NCBI RefSeq assembly: GCF_031457275.1
Contig: NZ_JAVDWH010000001.1
Span: 620,001-684,000, forward strand
Direction: 5' to 3'
DNA from: Aeromicrobium panaciterrae
Lineage (GTDB): Bacteria > Actinomycetota > Actinomycetes > Propionibacteriales > Nocardioidaceae
Length of the DNA stretch: 64,000 nt
The position numbers and the translations under genes were made by a program. Below are positions 9,056 to 18,861 of the stretch, in pieces; the stretch's first letter is position 1; the number at the start of each line of letters is the position of its first letter. Below the pieces are notes generated by a model. It did no database searches. It was given only the letters and a program-made list of their open reading frames with translations, and was not told the origin of the DNA.

Positions 9056-9922
9056 ATGACCACGCAAACGTTCGACCCCGTCGCATTCAAGGCCACCACC
9101 CGTCAGCAGTGGCAAGATGCCGCAGAAGCTTGGCACCGCTGGGGTCCCACCATCGGTGACTGGCTCGGTGCGGCCACTGATTCCATGATCGAGCTGGCCC
9201 ATATCGGCGAGGGCGCCAGCGTTCTCGACGTCGCTGCCGGTGCTGGCGAGCAATCGCTGCCGATCGCCCAGCTGGTAGGTCCTTCCGGCAAGGTCGTCAT
9301 CTCTGACATCGCGCCCGAGCTGTTGACTCGCGCGGCCGACGAGGCGAAGGCCGCGGGTCTCGACAACGTCGAAACGCTTGAGCTCGATGGCGAGGAAGTC
9401 GGTACGCTCGCGGGCGCCAACTACGACGCAGCCGTCAGCCGGGTGGGCCTGATCTACTTCCCCGATCAGCAGAAGGCGCTCCGCGGCATTCACTCCGCAC
9501 TTCGTGACGGCGGACGATTCTCGACGGTCGTCTACTCGACCCCGGACGAGAATCGCTTCTTCTCGGTGCCGGTCGGCATCATCCGCGGTCGCGCGCAGCT
9601 GCCTCCTCCGCTTCCGGGCCAGCCCGGTCCGTTCTCGCTCGGTGCTCCGGGCGTCCTCGAGGAAGCACTGACCACTGCTGGCTTCACGGACGTCGAGGTC
9701 GTTGCGATCCCGTCGCCCGTACGACTGCCGAGTGCCAGGGACTGTGTGAAGTTCCAGAAGGAGTCATTCGGTGCGCTGCACCAGATGATGGTGAGCCTTT
9801 CACCGGAGGAGCGGGACGACACCTGGCGTCAGGTCGAAGCGGCGCTGACCGAGTTCGAAGGCCCGGATGGCTTCGTCGGGCCATGCACGATGCTGGTAGG
9901 TGCCGGTACCGCTCGGCACTAG
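9056..9922 (+). CDS. Class I SAM-dependent methyltransferase
   Basis: A 288-residue Rossmann-fold methyltransferase. Motif I is VLDVAAGAGEQSL (about residues 63-75), motif II the acidic VVISDIAPELL, motif IV AAVSRVGLIYF, with a UbiE/COQ5-like layout and a C-terminal substrate region. ATG 9056 has AAGGAG 9 nt upstream; the frame extends 39 nt further without a better start. It is divergent from the HxlR regulator and its 3' end overlaps the convergent crotonase gene by CTAG. The substrate cannot be read from the sequence. Confidence 0.82.
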   Translation: MTTQTFDPVAFKATTRQQWQDAAEAWHRWGPTIGDWLGAATDSMIELAHIGEGASVLDVAAGAGEQSLPIAQLVGPSGKVVISDIAPELLTRAADEAKAAGLDNVETLELDGEEVGTLAGANYDAAVSRVGLIYFPDQQKALRGIHSALRDGGRFSTVVYSTPDENRFFSVPVGIIRGRAQLPPPLPGQPGPFSLGAPGVLEEALTTAGFTDVEVVAIPSPVRLPSARDCVKFQKESFGALHQMMVSLSPEERDDTWRQVEAALTEFEGPDGFVGPCTMLVGAGTARH

Positions 9923-10923
9923 TCCTTGTTGGTCGAGGGTCCGAAGTCGCCGTACGGAGCGGAGTCGCGCTCCCGTACGGCGTCTCGGAACCCTGCTTCC
10001 GCAGCGCGCTGCTGGAACGCGTACCCCTCGCGGGTGTGGCGAGAGATGCCGTCGAAGACGGTGCTGATCATCTGACTGTTCTGGACTCCCTGTGCGAGCA
10101 ACGCAGAGTTGAGCGCGAGTTTGACCATCATCAGCTGGTTGAGCGGCATCGCGGCGATTCGCTGGACCAGGATCTCGGTGCGTTCGTCGAGTTGATCGGG
10201 CTCGGGAGCCTCGATGGCCAGCCCCCACTCGGCTGCCTCGCGTCCATTCAGGCAGTCTCCGGTGAGCAGCAGGCGCTTGGCTCGCTGATCACCGAGGCGA
10301 TGCGCCCACATACCCGCTGAGGGGACGCCCCACACGCGCGTGGGCGGGTAGCCGATCTTGGCGTCGGCGGCGATCACGATCTGGTCGCAGTGCAGCGCGA
10401 TGTCGGTGCCGCCGGCAACGCAGAACCCGTGGATCTTGGCGACAGTCGGCTTGTTGGCGTGGAGCAGGCTGGCGAATCCTCTGGTGAAGCGGCTCATCAT
10501 GGCGAAGTCGATCATCGGATCCCACGTGCCCTGGGGATCGTGGTTGGTCATCTGTACGACGGGGTCGAGGACTGTGCCTTCGGACCCACTCGAGATGACG
10601 CCGCCGTCCATGAGGTTCTCGGCCGAGGCGGCGAGGTCGTAGCCACCACAGAAGCCCTTGCCGCGGCCGCTCAGGACGATCACGTGAACGCGAGGGTCGA
10701 GGTCGGCGCGCTCGACGGCATGGGCCAGTTCGATCGGGGTATCCGGGGTGATCGAGTTGCCCTGGTCAGGTCGGTTGAACGTGAGGCGCGCGACGCGTCC
10801 GTCGACTTCGTACGTCAGCGTGTTGTACGCCGGGCCGTCGTCGCTGGGCGCCTTGGCGTGCGCATACGGGGATCCGTCACCCTCGGTGGCGCTGCGTCGC
10901 CAGCGTGCTTCGTCGTCAGTCAT
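9919..10923 (-). CDS. Crotonase (enoyl-CoA hydratase/isomerase) family protein with altered catalytic acids
   Basis: A 334-residue crotonase-fold protein, longer than the usual roughly 260. Oxyanion-hole segments are visible (SGRGKGFCGGYDLAA and HGFCVAGGTDIALHCD), with an insert between them. In classical enoyl-CoA hydratase the two catalytic Glu lie in GGGCE and GQPE. Here the equivalents read GGTD and YPP, so one is Asp and the other Pro. Hydratase activity is therefore doubtful, and a hydrolase, lyase or isomerase role is possible. The ATG at 10923 is preceded by TAGCCT plus 6 nt (leaderless geometry). It overlaps the convergent methyltransferase by 4 nt. Confidence 0.82.
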   Translation of the reverse strand: MTDDEARWRRSATEGDGSPYAHAKAPSDDGPAYNTLTYEVDGRVARLTFNRPDQGNSITPDTPIELAHAVERADLDPRVHVIVLSGRGKGFCGGYDLAASAENLMDGGVISSGSEGTVLDPVVQMTNHDPQGTWDPMIDFAMMSRFTRGFASLLHANKPTVAKIHGFCVAGGTDIALHCDQIVIAADAKIGYPPTRVWGVPSAGMWAHRLGDQRAKRLLLTGDCLNGREAAEWGLAIEAPEPDQLDERTEILVQRIAAMPLNQLMMVKLALNSALLAQGVQNSQMISTVFDGISRHTREGYAFQQRAAEAGFRDAVRERDSAPYGDFGPSTNKD

Positions 10924-10935
10924 GGAGGAAGGCTA
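10924..10935 (-). promoter_or_regulatory. Leaderless -10 box of crotonase gene
   Basis: TAGCCT (10930-10935), 6-nt spacer, ATG. Confidence 0.55.
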
Positions 10936-10944
10936 CCGAGTTGG

Positions 10945-12060
10945 TCAGGCGCGAACGGCCCGATTGCGGCCTTGCTGTTTGGCGAGGTAGAGAGCCGCGT
11001 CTGCCGTCGCGATCGATGTCTCGAGGTCGATGCCTGGACGCGCGATGGTGATGCCGTAGCTGGCGGTCGGCATTGGGAAGCCAGCCTCAGCGAGCCTCAG
11101 CTGTTCACTGATTTGAGCCGTAATAGCCTCTGCGCGATCCAGATGGGTATTCGGCAGCAGCACGATGAACTCTTCTCCTCCGTAGCGACCCACCAGATCA
11201 GAGGTGCGAACTGTGCCCGAGCAAGCGTCAGCAAATGCTCTGAGCGCTCGGTCGCCAGCGGGATGCCCGTACGTGTCGTTGACAGCCTTGAAATGGTCGA
11301 GATCCGCCAGGATCAGAGCGGCAGAGGTCTCGTGGAGCTCTGCCGCAGCCAGCCGCAGGAACTCAGAGCGGTTGAGCAGACCAGTGAGGCCATCGTGACC
11401 CGCCTGTGCACGCAGCGCTTTGGTCGCTTCCTCGTTGCTCAGGATCGACATGCTGAACGACACCACGACCAGAAATATCAAACTGACGATCGTCGTGACC
11501 TGCGAACCAAAGACCGACTTGAACACGTCGCCGTCTTGGCCATCCACCATGAATACGACCCAGCGAGCTGCATAGAACGCGCAGATGCAGGTCGCGGCGG
11601 TTGCCACGGACGTACGAATATGGGTGAGCTCACGATCGATGCGCCACAGCTCGCGGGCGCTGAGCCCGAACATCAGGCTCATCATCGCGAGGAAGACGGG
11701 ACCGCCAGTCCACACGTTGTGGACGGGATCATCAGCAAATGACGCGATAGCGGTGACGGTCGGCGCGAACAGGAGAAGCCACGCAGGAGTCTTAGATCCA
11801 GTCAGTGAGCGGGTCGCGGCCCAGGCAGAGGCAGCCCCGAGTACCAAGAACGTGTTGCCCGACGGATTGGCCCACCGTTGGTGCTCGGTTCCATTGAGAA
11901 TGAAGGCGGCTGATCCGACAAGGAACCAGGCAAGAGCAACGCTCCACCAGCCGCTGTATCCAGACCGAGTCGATCGATAGGTGACGAAGTAGAACAGCGC
12001 GAGCATCGTGAGCGCGGCCGTGGCGAAGGCAACCCGCAGTGTCGTGGTGTCCAGGTCCAT
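10945..12060 (-). CDS. Membrane diguanylate cyclase (GGDEF)
   Basis: A 371-residue protein. Residues 1-215 contain about six hydrophobic segments (FATAALTMLALFYFV, WWSVALAWFLVGSAAFIL, FLVLGAASAWAA and others). The C-terminal GGDEF domain (about 225-371) has DGLTGLLNR, the active-site GGEEF at 294-298 and an RTSD inhibitory site five residues before it. It should make cyclic di-GMP from GTP at the membrane, under product inhibition. The N-terminal membrane module has no periplasmic sensor fold I can name. SD-like GAGGGA precedes the ATG. It is the second c-di-GMP enzyme within 10 kb. Confidence 0.9.
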   Translation of the reverse strand: MDLDTTTLRVAFATAALTMLALFYFVTYRSTRSGYSGWWSVALAWFLVGSAAFILNGTEHQRWANPSGNTFLVLGAASAWAATRSLTGSKTPAWLLLFAPTVTAIASFADDPVHNVWTGGPVFLAMMSLMFGLSARELWRIDRELTHIRTSVATAATCICAFYAARWVVFMVDGQDGDVFKSVFGSQVTTIVSLIFLVVVSFSMSILSNEEATKALRAQAGHDGLTGLLNRSEFLRLAAAELHETSAALILADLDHFKAVNDTYGHPAGDRALRAFADACSGTVRTSDLVGRYGGEEFIVLLPNTHLDRAEAITAQISEQLRLAEAGFPMPTASYGITIARPGIDLETSIATADAALYLAKQQGRNRAVRA

Positions 12061-12115
12061 GCCGAGTCCCTCGCTCTTGGCGAGAGTATTTCACGCGCTT
12101 AGGTCACCTGCGCGG

Positions 12116-12217
12116 TCAGCGTTGCGGGTTGTCGCGCTCGAACATCAAGTCGTACAAGAATTGCGCGACGAACATGGCCTGGACCATGACGAGCGAAGCC
12201 AAAATCAGCTGAGTCAT
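12116..12217 (-). CDS. 33-residue hydrophobic micropeptide
   Basis: ATG at 12217 opens a 33-codon frame beginning MTQLILASLVMVQAMFVAQF and ending LYDLMFERDNPQR. It has one hydrophobic helix followed by a charged tail, so it is probably a single-pass membrane peptide. AGGG lies about 8 nt upstream of the ATG. It fills most of the gap between fahA and the diguanylate cyclase, in the same orientation. No family recognised; coding status rests on composition, ribosome-binding site and position. Confidence 0.55.
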   Translation of the reverse strand: MTQLILASLVMVQAMFVAQFLYDLMFERDNPQR

Positions 12218-12271
12218 GTGTCGCCCTTCTGTCTCGTTGTGGATGGTTCAACGAGGCCGGGCGAGAGTTCG

Positions 12272-13423
12272 TTACGGCTGGCTGACTATGGTGCCGAGCA
12301 CCTCGCCCAGCTCCAGCCTCTCTCCGTTGTCCAAGTGTGCAACTGCAGAGATCGCGACGGTGTCGCCGTTCTCAAGGAAAGAGCGGGTTGTGCCGTCGGC
12401 CAGCGAGATCGGCTCAGTGCCGTTCCACGAAAGCTCAAGCAGCGATCCACGCTGGTTTGTCTCGGGTCCGCTGATGGTTCCCGAGGCGAAGAGATCGCCG
12501 GTACGAAGGGATGCGCCGTTGACGGTCATGTGCGCCAACATCTGAGCGCCGGTCCAATACATCGATGCGAACGGCGGCCGGGAGATCTCGATGCCGTTGA
12601 GCGTGATGACGAACTCGAGGTTGAGTCCCCACGGCTCGTCTGTCTGGAGGTACGGCAGCGGCGTCGGCGTCTGGGCTGGCGGATCGACGCGCGCACGGGT
12701 CAGCGCGGCGAGCGGGATGATCCATGGCGAGATTGAGGTCGCGAAGGACTTGCCGAGGAACGGGCCCAGCGGGACGTACTCCCATGCCTGGATGTCCCGA
12801 GCCGACCAGTCATTGACGAGACAGACACCGAACACGTGCTTGTCGAACTCGCTGATCGGAACGGGAGTCCCGAGTGCCGATGGCACGCCGACGACGAAGC
12901 CAAGCTCCGCCTCGATGTCGAGCTTGATGCTGGGGCCGAAGGTGATCTCGCCGTCGGGTGAACGGCGTTGGCCGTTCGGGCGCAGGATCGTGGTGCCTGA
13001 GGTGACGACCGTGCCGGCGCGGCCGTGATAGCCGATCGGCAGGTGCTTCCAATTGGGCGTCAGCGCATCGCCGTCTGGACGGAACATCGTGCCGACGTTG
13101 GTCGCATGGTGCTCGGACGCATAAAAGTCGACGTAGTCGGCAACCGTGAACGGCAGAACGAGCTCGCCAACTTCATGCAAGTACTGAGCGTCGTACAGGT
13201 GCTCGGTCGGTTCGTGGGCGAGGAGCGCATCACGTACGGCCTGCCAGGTGTCCGGCCCTGACGCGAGGAAGGCATCGAGGGAGCCGTCGGCAAACAGCGC
13301 CGCATGGTCGGGCAGAGCAGCTTTCGCGTCGAGCACCTGGGTGCCGATGCCTACGCCGACGTGCCGCTCGCCGTCGAGAACAAACGAGCAGAACGGCAGG
13401 GTCGTGCGGCCGAAATCGGTCAT
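12272..13423 (-). CDS. fahA: Fumarylacetoacetase
   Basis: A 383-residue protein that hydrolyses 4-fumarylacetoacetate to fumarate and acetoacetate, the last step of tyrosine/homogentisate degradation. FAH-fold landmarks: DYVDFYASEHHATNVG (about residues 96-111; the Asp and Glu are metal/catalytic), IKLDIEAELGFVVG (metal-binding Glu), VNDWSARDIQAWEY, and NQRGSLLELSWNG near the C-terminus. The ATG overlaps the preceding unknown gene by 4 nt, so translation is probably coupled. It is the last gene of the hppD-hmgA-orf-fahA unit. Confidence 0.94.
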   Translation of the reverse strand: MTDFGRTTLPFCSFVLDGERHVGVGIGTQVLDAKAALPDHAALFADGSLDAFLASGPDTWQAVRDALLAHEPTEHLYDAQYLHEVGELVLPFTVADYVDFYASEHHATNVGTMFRPDGDALTPNWKHLPIGYHGRAGTVVTSGTTILRPNGQRRSPDGEITFGPSIKLDIEAELGFVVGVPSALGTPVPISEFDKHVFGVCLVNDWSARDIQAWEYVPLGPFLGKSFATSISPWIIPLAALTRARVDPPAQTPTPLPYLQTDEPWGLNLEFVITLNGIEISRPPFASMYWTGAQMLAHMTVNGASLRTGDLFASGTISGPETNQRGSLLELSWNGTEPISLADGTTRSFLENGDTVAISAVAHLDNGERLELGEVLGTIVSQP

Positions 13424-14133
13424 GCGATCAGCTCGAGCTCACGCAGATCGGTCACTGGCTCGTCGATGCTGCAGGTTCCGATCGAGCGGAACAGACGTCG
13501 TACGGCCTCGGGGTTCGAGACCTTGAGCGCTGCGGCATCGCTCTCTAGCAGTGCAGGTACGGGATCGCTTCCGTCGATCGCTGCGTTGACCGCGGCGAGG
13601 ATGTTGAGGAAGCCGTGGTCGCGCTCAGTGCGTACGGCGTGGTGAAGACCGGCGGTCAGCTTGAACGCGAGGTCGTTCTCGACGCAGTGCTGGATGGCTC
13701 CGCCGAGTTGGCAGGCTGACGGGGTATCGCGGGTGTCGGGTCCCCCGCAGCGGAGCTTGAGCATCGCTCCCTCGGGCACGCGGAGAGATTCATGCCAGGT
13801 GCGCTCGACGAACACGCGCAAGCCGTTCGGGATCTCGGGGAGCCGATCGACCTCGCCGTTCAACTCAAGCGCAACCAAGGTGAGGTTCTGCTGTGCGGCG
13901 AGGTCGTGCGCCGCGTGGTTGAACTCGTCGACCGTGGCGACGAGCGAGAGCTCGAGGTGGCCGTGACCGAGTGCGTCGCGGAGCTCGCCGAGTCGTGGGG
14001 CGCTGCAGATGAACGGTCCGACGTACTCACCCTCGGGAGTGCCGCGACGGGCAAGATGCGCGCGCACGGCCTCCTTCATCGGCATGTTTCCTGGCGGGAA
14101 GATCGCCGCGTCGTCGAAGAATTGATGGAACAT
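13420..14133 (-). CDS. Conserved-looking protein of unknown function inside the homogentisate operon
   Basis: About 237 residues. The start is taken as ATG 14133, which shares its A with the hmgA stop (TGATG); a GTG at 14145 is possible. The end overlaps fahA by 4 nt. Recognisable patches are FFDDAAIFPPGNMPMKEAV near the N-terminus, MLKLRCGG near the middle, FKLTAGLHHAVRTERDHGF with LNIL after it, and LESDAAALKVSNPEAVRRLF. Alternating acidic/hydrophobic strands and a KLTAGLHH block suggest a TIM-barrel-like enzyme, but I recognise no family of known function. The operon lacks a glutathione-type maleylacetoacetate isomerase, the step between HmgA and FahA, and this gene sits exactly there. That makes it a candidate for the step, by inference only. 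Confidence 0.75.
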   Translation of the reverse strand: MFHQFFDDAAIFPPGNMPMKEAVRAHLARRGTPEGEYVGPFICSAPRLGELRDALGHGHLELSLVATVDEFNHAAHDLAAQQNLTLVALELNGEVDRLPEIPNGLRVFVERTWHESLRVPEGAMLKLRCGGPDTRDTPSACQLGGAIQHCVENDLAFKLTAGLHHAVRTERDHGFLNILAAVNAAIDGSDPVPALLESDAAALKVSNPEAVRRLFRSIGTCSIDEPVTDLRELELIA

Positions 14134-15311
14134 CAGCGGATCCACGAGAGTGCGTATTCGCCGTCGTCGGACGCGCTGCCGCCCTCGCCGAGTTCAAGAG
14201 GGCGGAACGTGTCGACCATGACGGCGAGCTCATCGAAGGACTCGACGCCGAGGCTGGCCTCGATCGCCGATGGCTGCGGACCATGGGAGTGGCCGCCGGG
14301 ATGCAGTGAGATCGAACCCCTGGCAATGCCTGAGCCCTTGCGTGCTTCGTAGTCGCCCGCGACGTAGAACATGACCTCGTCCGAGTCGACGTTCGAGTGG
14401 TAGTACGGCACCGGGATCGCCAGCGGGTGGTAATCGACCTTGCGAGGCACGAAGTTGCAGATCACGAAGTTGTTGCCTTCAAAGACCTGGTGCACCGGCG
14501 GCGGCTGGTGGACGCGCCCGGTGATCGGCTCGAAGTCGGCGACGTTGAACGCGTACGGGTAGAGGCAGCCATCCCATCCGACGACATCGAACGGGTGCAG
14601 CGGGACAACATGGATGCTGCCGCTGAGTCCGCCAGGGCCGGAGCCGCGGTGCTTGATGTATACCTCGACGTTGGTCTCGTCGCGCACCTCAGGCTCGCTG
14701 GGTCCGCGAAGGTCGCGCTCGCAGTACGGAGCGTGCTCGAGGAGCTGGCCGAACTTCGAGAGGTAGCGACGGGCGGGGCCGATATGGCTGTTGGCCTCGA
14801 TCGCGTACGCGCGAACGTCGCCGTTGGGCACCCAGCGATGTGTCGTGGCGCGAGGGATGATCAGGTAGTCGCCGTCGCTGAACGGGAGGTGGCCGAACAC
14901 CGTCTCGAGGGTTCCGCTGCCTGACTCGATGAACACACACTCGTCGCCGGTGGCGTTCCGATAGAGAGGTGACGTCTCGGCCGCGACCACGTACGAGATA
15001 CGGACGTCGCCATTGCCGAGTACCAGCCGCCTGCTCGTGACGATGTCGTTGCCGGCGCCGCCGTCGAACAGATCGTGCAGCTTGAGGTGCCTGGCGAGCA
15101 GCGGCTCGTTGGGCTTCGTCGACTGGTCTGGGAGCTCCCACGTACGCGCTTCCGTGATCGCCGAGGGCACCCCCACGTGATACAGCAGCGACGAGTCGGA
15201 CGAGAAGCCTTCCTCGCCCATGAGCTCCTCGCGATAGAGGTTGCCCTGCGGATCGCGGTGCTGGGTGTGACGCTTCGGCGGGATGTTGCCCGCACTTCGG
15301 TAGTGGGCCAT
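14133..15311 (-). CDS. hmgA: Homogentisate 1,2-dioxygenase
   Basis: A 392-residue cupin-fold iron enzyme that opens the ring of homogentisate to 4-maleylacetoacetate. Visible motifs: GNLYREELMGEEGFSSDSS (N-terminal family signature), PRATTHRWVPNGDVRAYAIE (cupin strand), YYHSNVDSDEVMFYVAGDY (iron-binding His and Glu) and HPGGHSHGPQP (iron-binding His region). GGGAGG lies 4 nt before the ATG, the strongest ribosome-binding site in the operon. The gene follows hppD by 9 nt. Confidence 0.94.
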   Translation of the reverse strand: MAHYRSAGNIPPKRHTQHRDPQGNLYREELMGEEGFSSDSSLLYHVGVPSAITEARTWELPDQSTKPNEPLLARHLKLHDLFDGGAGNDIVTSRRLVLGNGDVRISYVVAAETSPLYRNATGDECVFIESGSGTLETVFGHLPFSDGDYLIIPRATTHRWVPNGDVRAYAIEANSHIGPARRYLSKFGQLLEHAPYCERDLRGPSEPEVRDETNVEVYIKHRGSGPGGLSGSIHVVPLHPFDVVGWDGCLYPYAFNVADFEPITGRVHQPPPVHQVFEGNNFVICNFVPRKVDYHPLAIPVPYYHSNVDSDEVMFYVAGDYEARKGSGIARGSISLHPGGHSHGPQPSAIEASLGVESFDELAVMVDTFRPLELGEGGSASDDGEYALSWIR

Positions 15312-15320
15312 CGACCCTCC

Positions 15321-16641
<1,321 letters not shown>

Positions 16642-17151
16642 GTGGATCAACTCGATGTAGCGCTTGTCGAAGCCATGCGTGAGAACCCTCGTGTTGGAGA
16701 TCTCGAGCTCTCCCGGATCGCCCGGGTCGCACGAGCCACCGTCCAGTCACGGCTCTCCAAGATGGAGGCCGCCGGGATCATCACCGGCTATGGCCCGGAC
16801 ATCGATCTGATTGCCGCCGGCCATCCCGTCGTCGCGTTCGTGACTCTTGAGATCGCGCAGGGCTCACTCGATGCTGTCACCGAGGAGCTCGAGTCGTTGC
16901 CCAACGTCCTCGATGCGTACGTCACCAGTGGCACTGCCGATGTCGTCTGCAAGATCGCCGCCACTTCGCATGAAGATCTCCAGGCAGTCCTGCTGCACAT
17001 CAGCCAGTCCGGGACGGTCGTCCGATCGACCAGCGTCATCGTCCTGTCGGAATTGGTGAAGCCACGCGTCCTGCCGATGCTCCGCAAGGGAGCGACGGGA
17101 AGCCCATCCCGAGCCCCGGCCTACCGGGTCACGCGTCAAGCGAAGCGTTGA
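16642..17151 (+). CDS. Lrp/AsnC-family transcriptional regulator
   Basis: A 169-residue protein. The N-terminal HTH (residues about 3-60) includes LSRIARVARATVQSRLSKME, and the C-terminal RAM effector domain (about 65-150) includes PVVAFVTLEIAQGSLDAVTE and the turn TSGTADVVCKI. GTG 16642 has AGGAG upstream. Because it is divergent from hppD, it probably controls tyrosine catabolism, perhaps sensing tyrosine or phenylalanine (inference). Its 3' end overlaps the convergent MarR gene by 23 nt. Confidence 0.87.
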   Translation: MDQLDVALVEAMRENPRVGDLELSRIARVARATVQSRLSKMEAAGIITGYGPDIDLIAAGHPVVAFVTLEIAQGSLDAVTEELESLPNVLDAYVTSGTADVVCKIAATSHEDLQAVLLHISQSGTVVRSTSVIVLSELVKPRVLPMLRKGATGSPSRAPAYRVTRQAKR

Positions 17152-17566
17152 ATTGATTGAGGTAGCCGACGAATACCTCGAGATCCTTGGGGGACCAGTC
17201 GGCAAGCCGTTCGGTGAAGTCGGATCGGCGATCCTGCACTAGGGCGTCCACTCGGGCCTTGCCCTCCGCTGTGAGGCGCAGGATCTGCGCCCGACCGTCG
17301 GAAGCATCAGGTCTTCGGGAGACGAGGCCGAGGCTCTCCAGGTGAGCAATCTGACGACTGACGGTCCCCTTGTCGGCGCCCGTGATGGTGGAGACGGCCT
17401 GCGCACGCATGCTGCCGCACTGCCAGATGAGGAACAACACCGAATAGGCGGGGACCGAGAGCTGCGGGTCGATGCGATGCGCGCTTTCGAGAGTCATACG
17501 GCGAACGCGAGCGACGATCGTGAGGACTTCTCGCTCGATTCGCTCGAGCGATTCCTGCTTGAACAT
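17129..17566 (-). CDS. MarR-family transcriptional regulator
   Basis: A 145-residue winged-helix regulator. The HTH/wing segment is AVSTITGADKGTVSRQIAHL followed by LVSRRPDASDGRAQILRLT (the DxR-containing wing), with dimerisation helices at both ends. It is convergent with the Lrp gene. The upstream 100 bp to the aminotransferase holds nothing else I can identify. Target and ligand are unknown. Confidence 0.85.
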   Translation of the reverse strand: MFKQESLERIEREVLTIVARVRRMTLESAHRIDPQLSVPAYSVLFLIWQCGSMRAQAVSTITGADKGTVSRQIAHLESLGLVSRRPDASDGRAQILRLTAEGKARVDALVQDRRSDFTERLADWSPKDLEVFVGYLNQFNASLDA

Positions 17567-17669
17567 GATCCAGCCCTCTCGAGCTGGTCAAGGGGGTTCC
17601 AGCCGCATCGAGCACTCTCTCGCTGAACAGGTCGCGAGCACAACATGCTCAGCCGTTCGTCCCTCGAGG

Positions 17670-18821
17670 TCAGAGTAGTCCCTTGAGTCGCTCGAGCGCC
17701 TCGGCGATGACCTCGGGCTTCTTGCAGAAGGCCCACCGTACGAGCGGTGCTCCCGCTTCGGCGTCGTCGTAGAACACCTGGTGAGGGATCGCGACTACGC
17801 CGGCGACCTCGGGCAGGGCGCGACAGAACTCCATGCCGTCGGTGAAGCCGAGTGGACGGATGTCGGTCGTCGCGAAGTATGTGCCCTCGGGAACGAAGAC
17901 CTCGAACCCGAGATCGGCGAGGCCAGTGCAGAGCAGATCGCGCTGCTTCTGCATCTGCGTGACGAACGACGAGAAGTACGCGTCATCGAACCGGAGTGCC
18001 TCGGCGATTGCGGGCTGCAACGCAGAGCCGGACGTGTATGTCAGGAACTGCTTCACGCCGATCGTCGCCGAGACGAGCGAGGACGGACCGGTAGCCCAGC
18101 CGATTTTCCAGCCGGTGAGCGAGAAGCTCTTGCCGCCGCTCGAGATAGTCAGAGTTCGTTCGCGCATGCCCGGCAGAGTGGCGATCGGAATGTGGGGGAC
18201 ACCAAACGTCAGGTGCTCGTAGACCTCGTCACTGATCACCACGAGGTCGTGCTCTTGCGCGACCGCAGCAACGGCCTCGAGTTCTTCGCGTGTCAGCACA
18301 GTGCCGGTCGGATTGTGCGGAGTATTGAGCAGGATCGCCGTCGTACGAGTGGACACCGCCGCTCGCAGCTCATCGATCGGCAAGCGGAAGTCAGGTGCCC
18401 GCAGCGTCACGGGCTTCCGTACGCCACCGGCCATCTGGATCACCGCAACGTACGAGTCGTAGTAGGGCTCGAGGACGATGACCTCGTCGCCTGGATCGAC
18501 GAGTCCGAGGATCGCTGAGGCGATGGCTTCGGTTGCGCCAGTCGTCACACCGACCTCAGTGTCTGGATCGATCGTCAGCCCATAGAACCGCTGCTGATGA
18601 GCGGCAATGGCGAGACGCAGCTCGGGCACGCCGATGCCTGGCGCGTACTGATTGCGACCAGATCGCATCGCATCGGCCGCAGCATCGATGATCGACGCCG
18701 GACCGTCGGTGTCCGGGAATCCTTGGCCGAGGTTGATCGAACCGGTGCGAACGGCGAGCGCGCTCATCTCGGCAAAGATCGTGGTGCCGAGCCCGGCGAT
18801 GCGGGCGCTCGAGGTCTTCAT
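17670..18821 (-). CDS. PLP-dependent aminotransferase, DapC/kynurenine-aminotransferase type
   Basis: A 383-residue fold-type I class I/II aminotransferase. TIFAEMSALAVRTGSINLGQ, QGFPDTDGP, LLNTPHNPTGTVL, VISDEVYEHL and SSGGKSFSLTGWK (PLP Lys) are all present. The profile resembles mycobacterial DapC (N-succinyldiaminopimelate aminotransferase), but methionine and aromatic aminotransferases of this subgroup look alike. ATG 18821 gives the MKTSSARIAG start; a GTG 27 nt upstream is less likely. TAGTGT lies 8 nt before the ATG. It is divergent from an MFS exporter. Confidence 0.85.
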   Translation of the reverse strand: MKTSSARIAGLGTTIFAEMSALAVRTGSINLGQGFPDTDGPASIIDAAADAMRSGRNQYAPGIGVPELRLAIAAHQQRFYGLTIDPDTEVGVTTGATEAIASAILGLVDPGDEVIVLEPYYDSYVAVIQMAGGVRKPVTLRAPDFRLPIDELRAAVSTRTTAILLNTPHNPTGTVLTREELEAVAAVAQEHDLVVISDEVYEHLTFGVPHIPIATLPGMRERTLTISSGGKSFSLTGWKIGWATGPSSLVSATIGVKQFLTYTSGSALQPAIAEALRFDDAYFSSFVTQMQKQRDLLCTGLADLGFEVFVPEGTYFATTDIRPLGFTDGMEFCRALPEVAGVVAIPHQVFYDDAEAGAPLVRWAFCKKPEVIAEALERLKGLL

Positions 18822-18849
18822 GGCTCCCGACACTAGACCCGCCAGCACC

Positions 18850-18861
18850 TACGATGACGCG
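18850..18861 (+). promoter_or_regulatory. Leaderless -10 box of MFS gene
   Basis: TACGAT (18850-18855), 6-nt spacer, GTG. Confidence 0.5.

Noticed and set aside
10390..11742. Plus-strand 450-codon open frame
   Set aside because: Antisense to the crotonase and diguanylate cyclase genes, both of which have clear motifs.
16642..17566. Frameshift explaining the 23-nt overlap of Lrp and MarR genes
   Set aside because: Both proteins have complete family-length domains; the overlap affects only their C-terminal tails.
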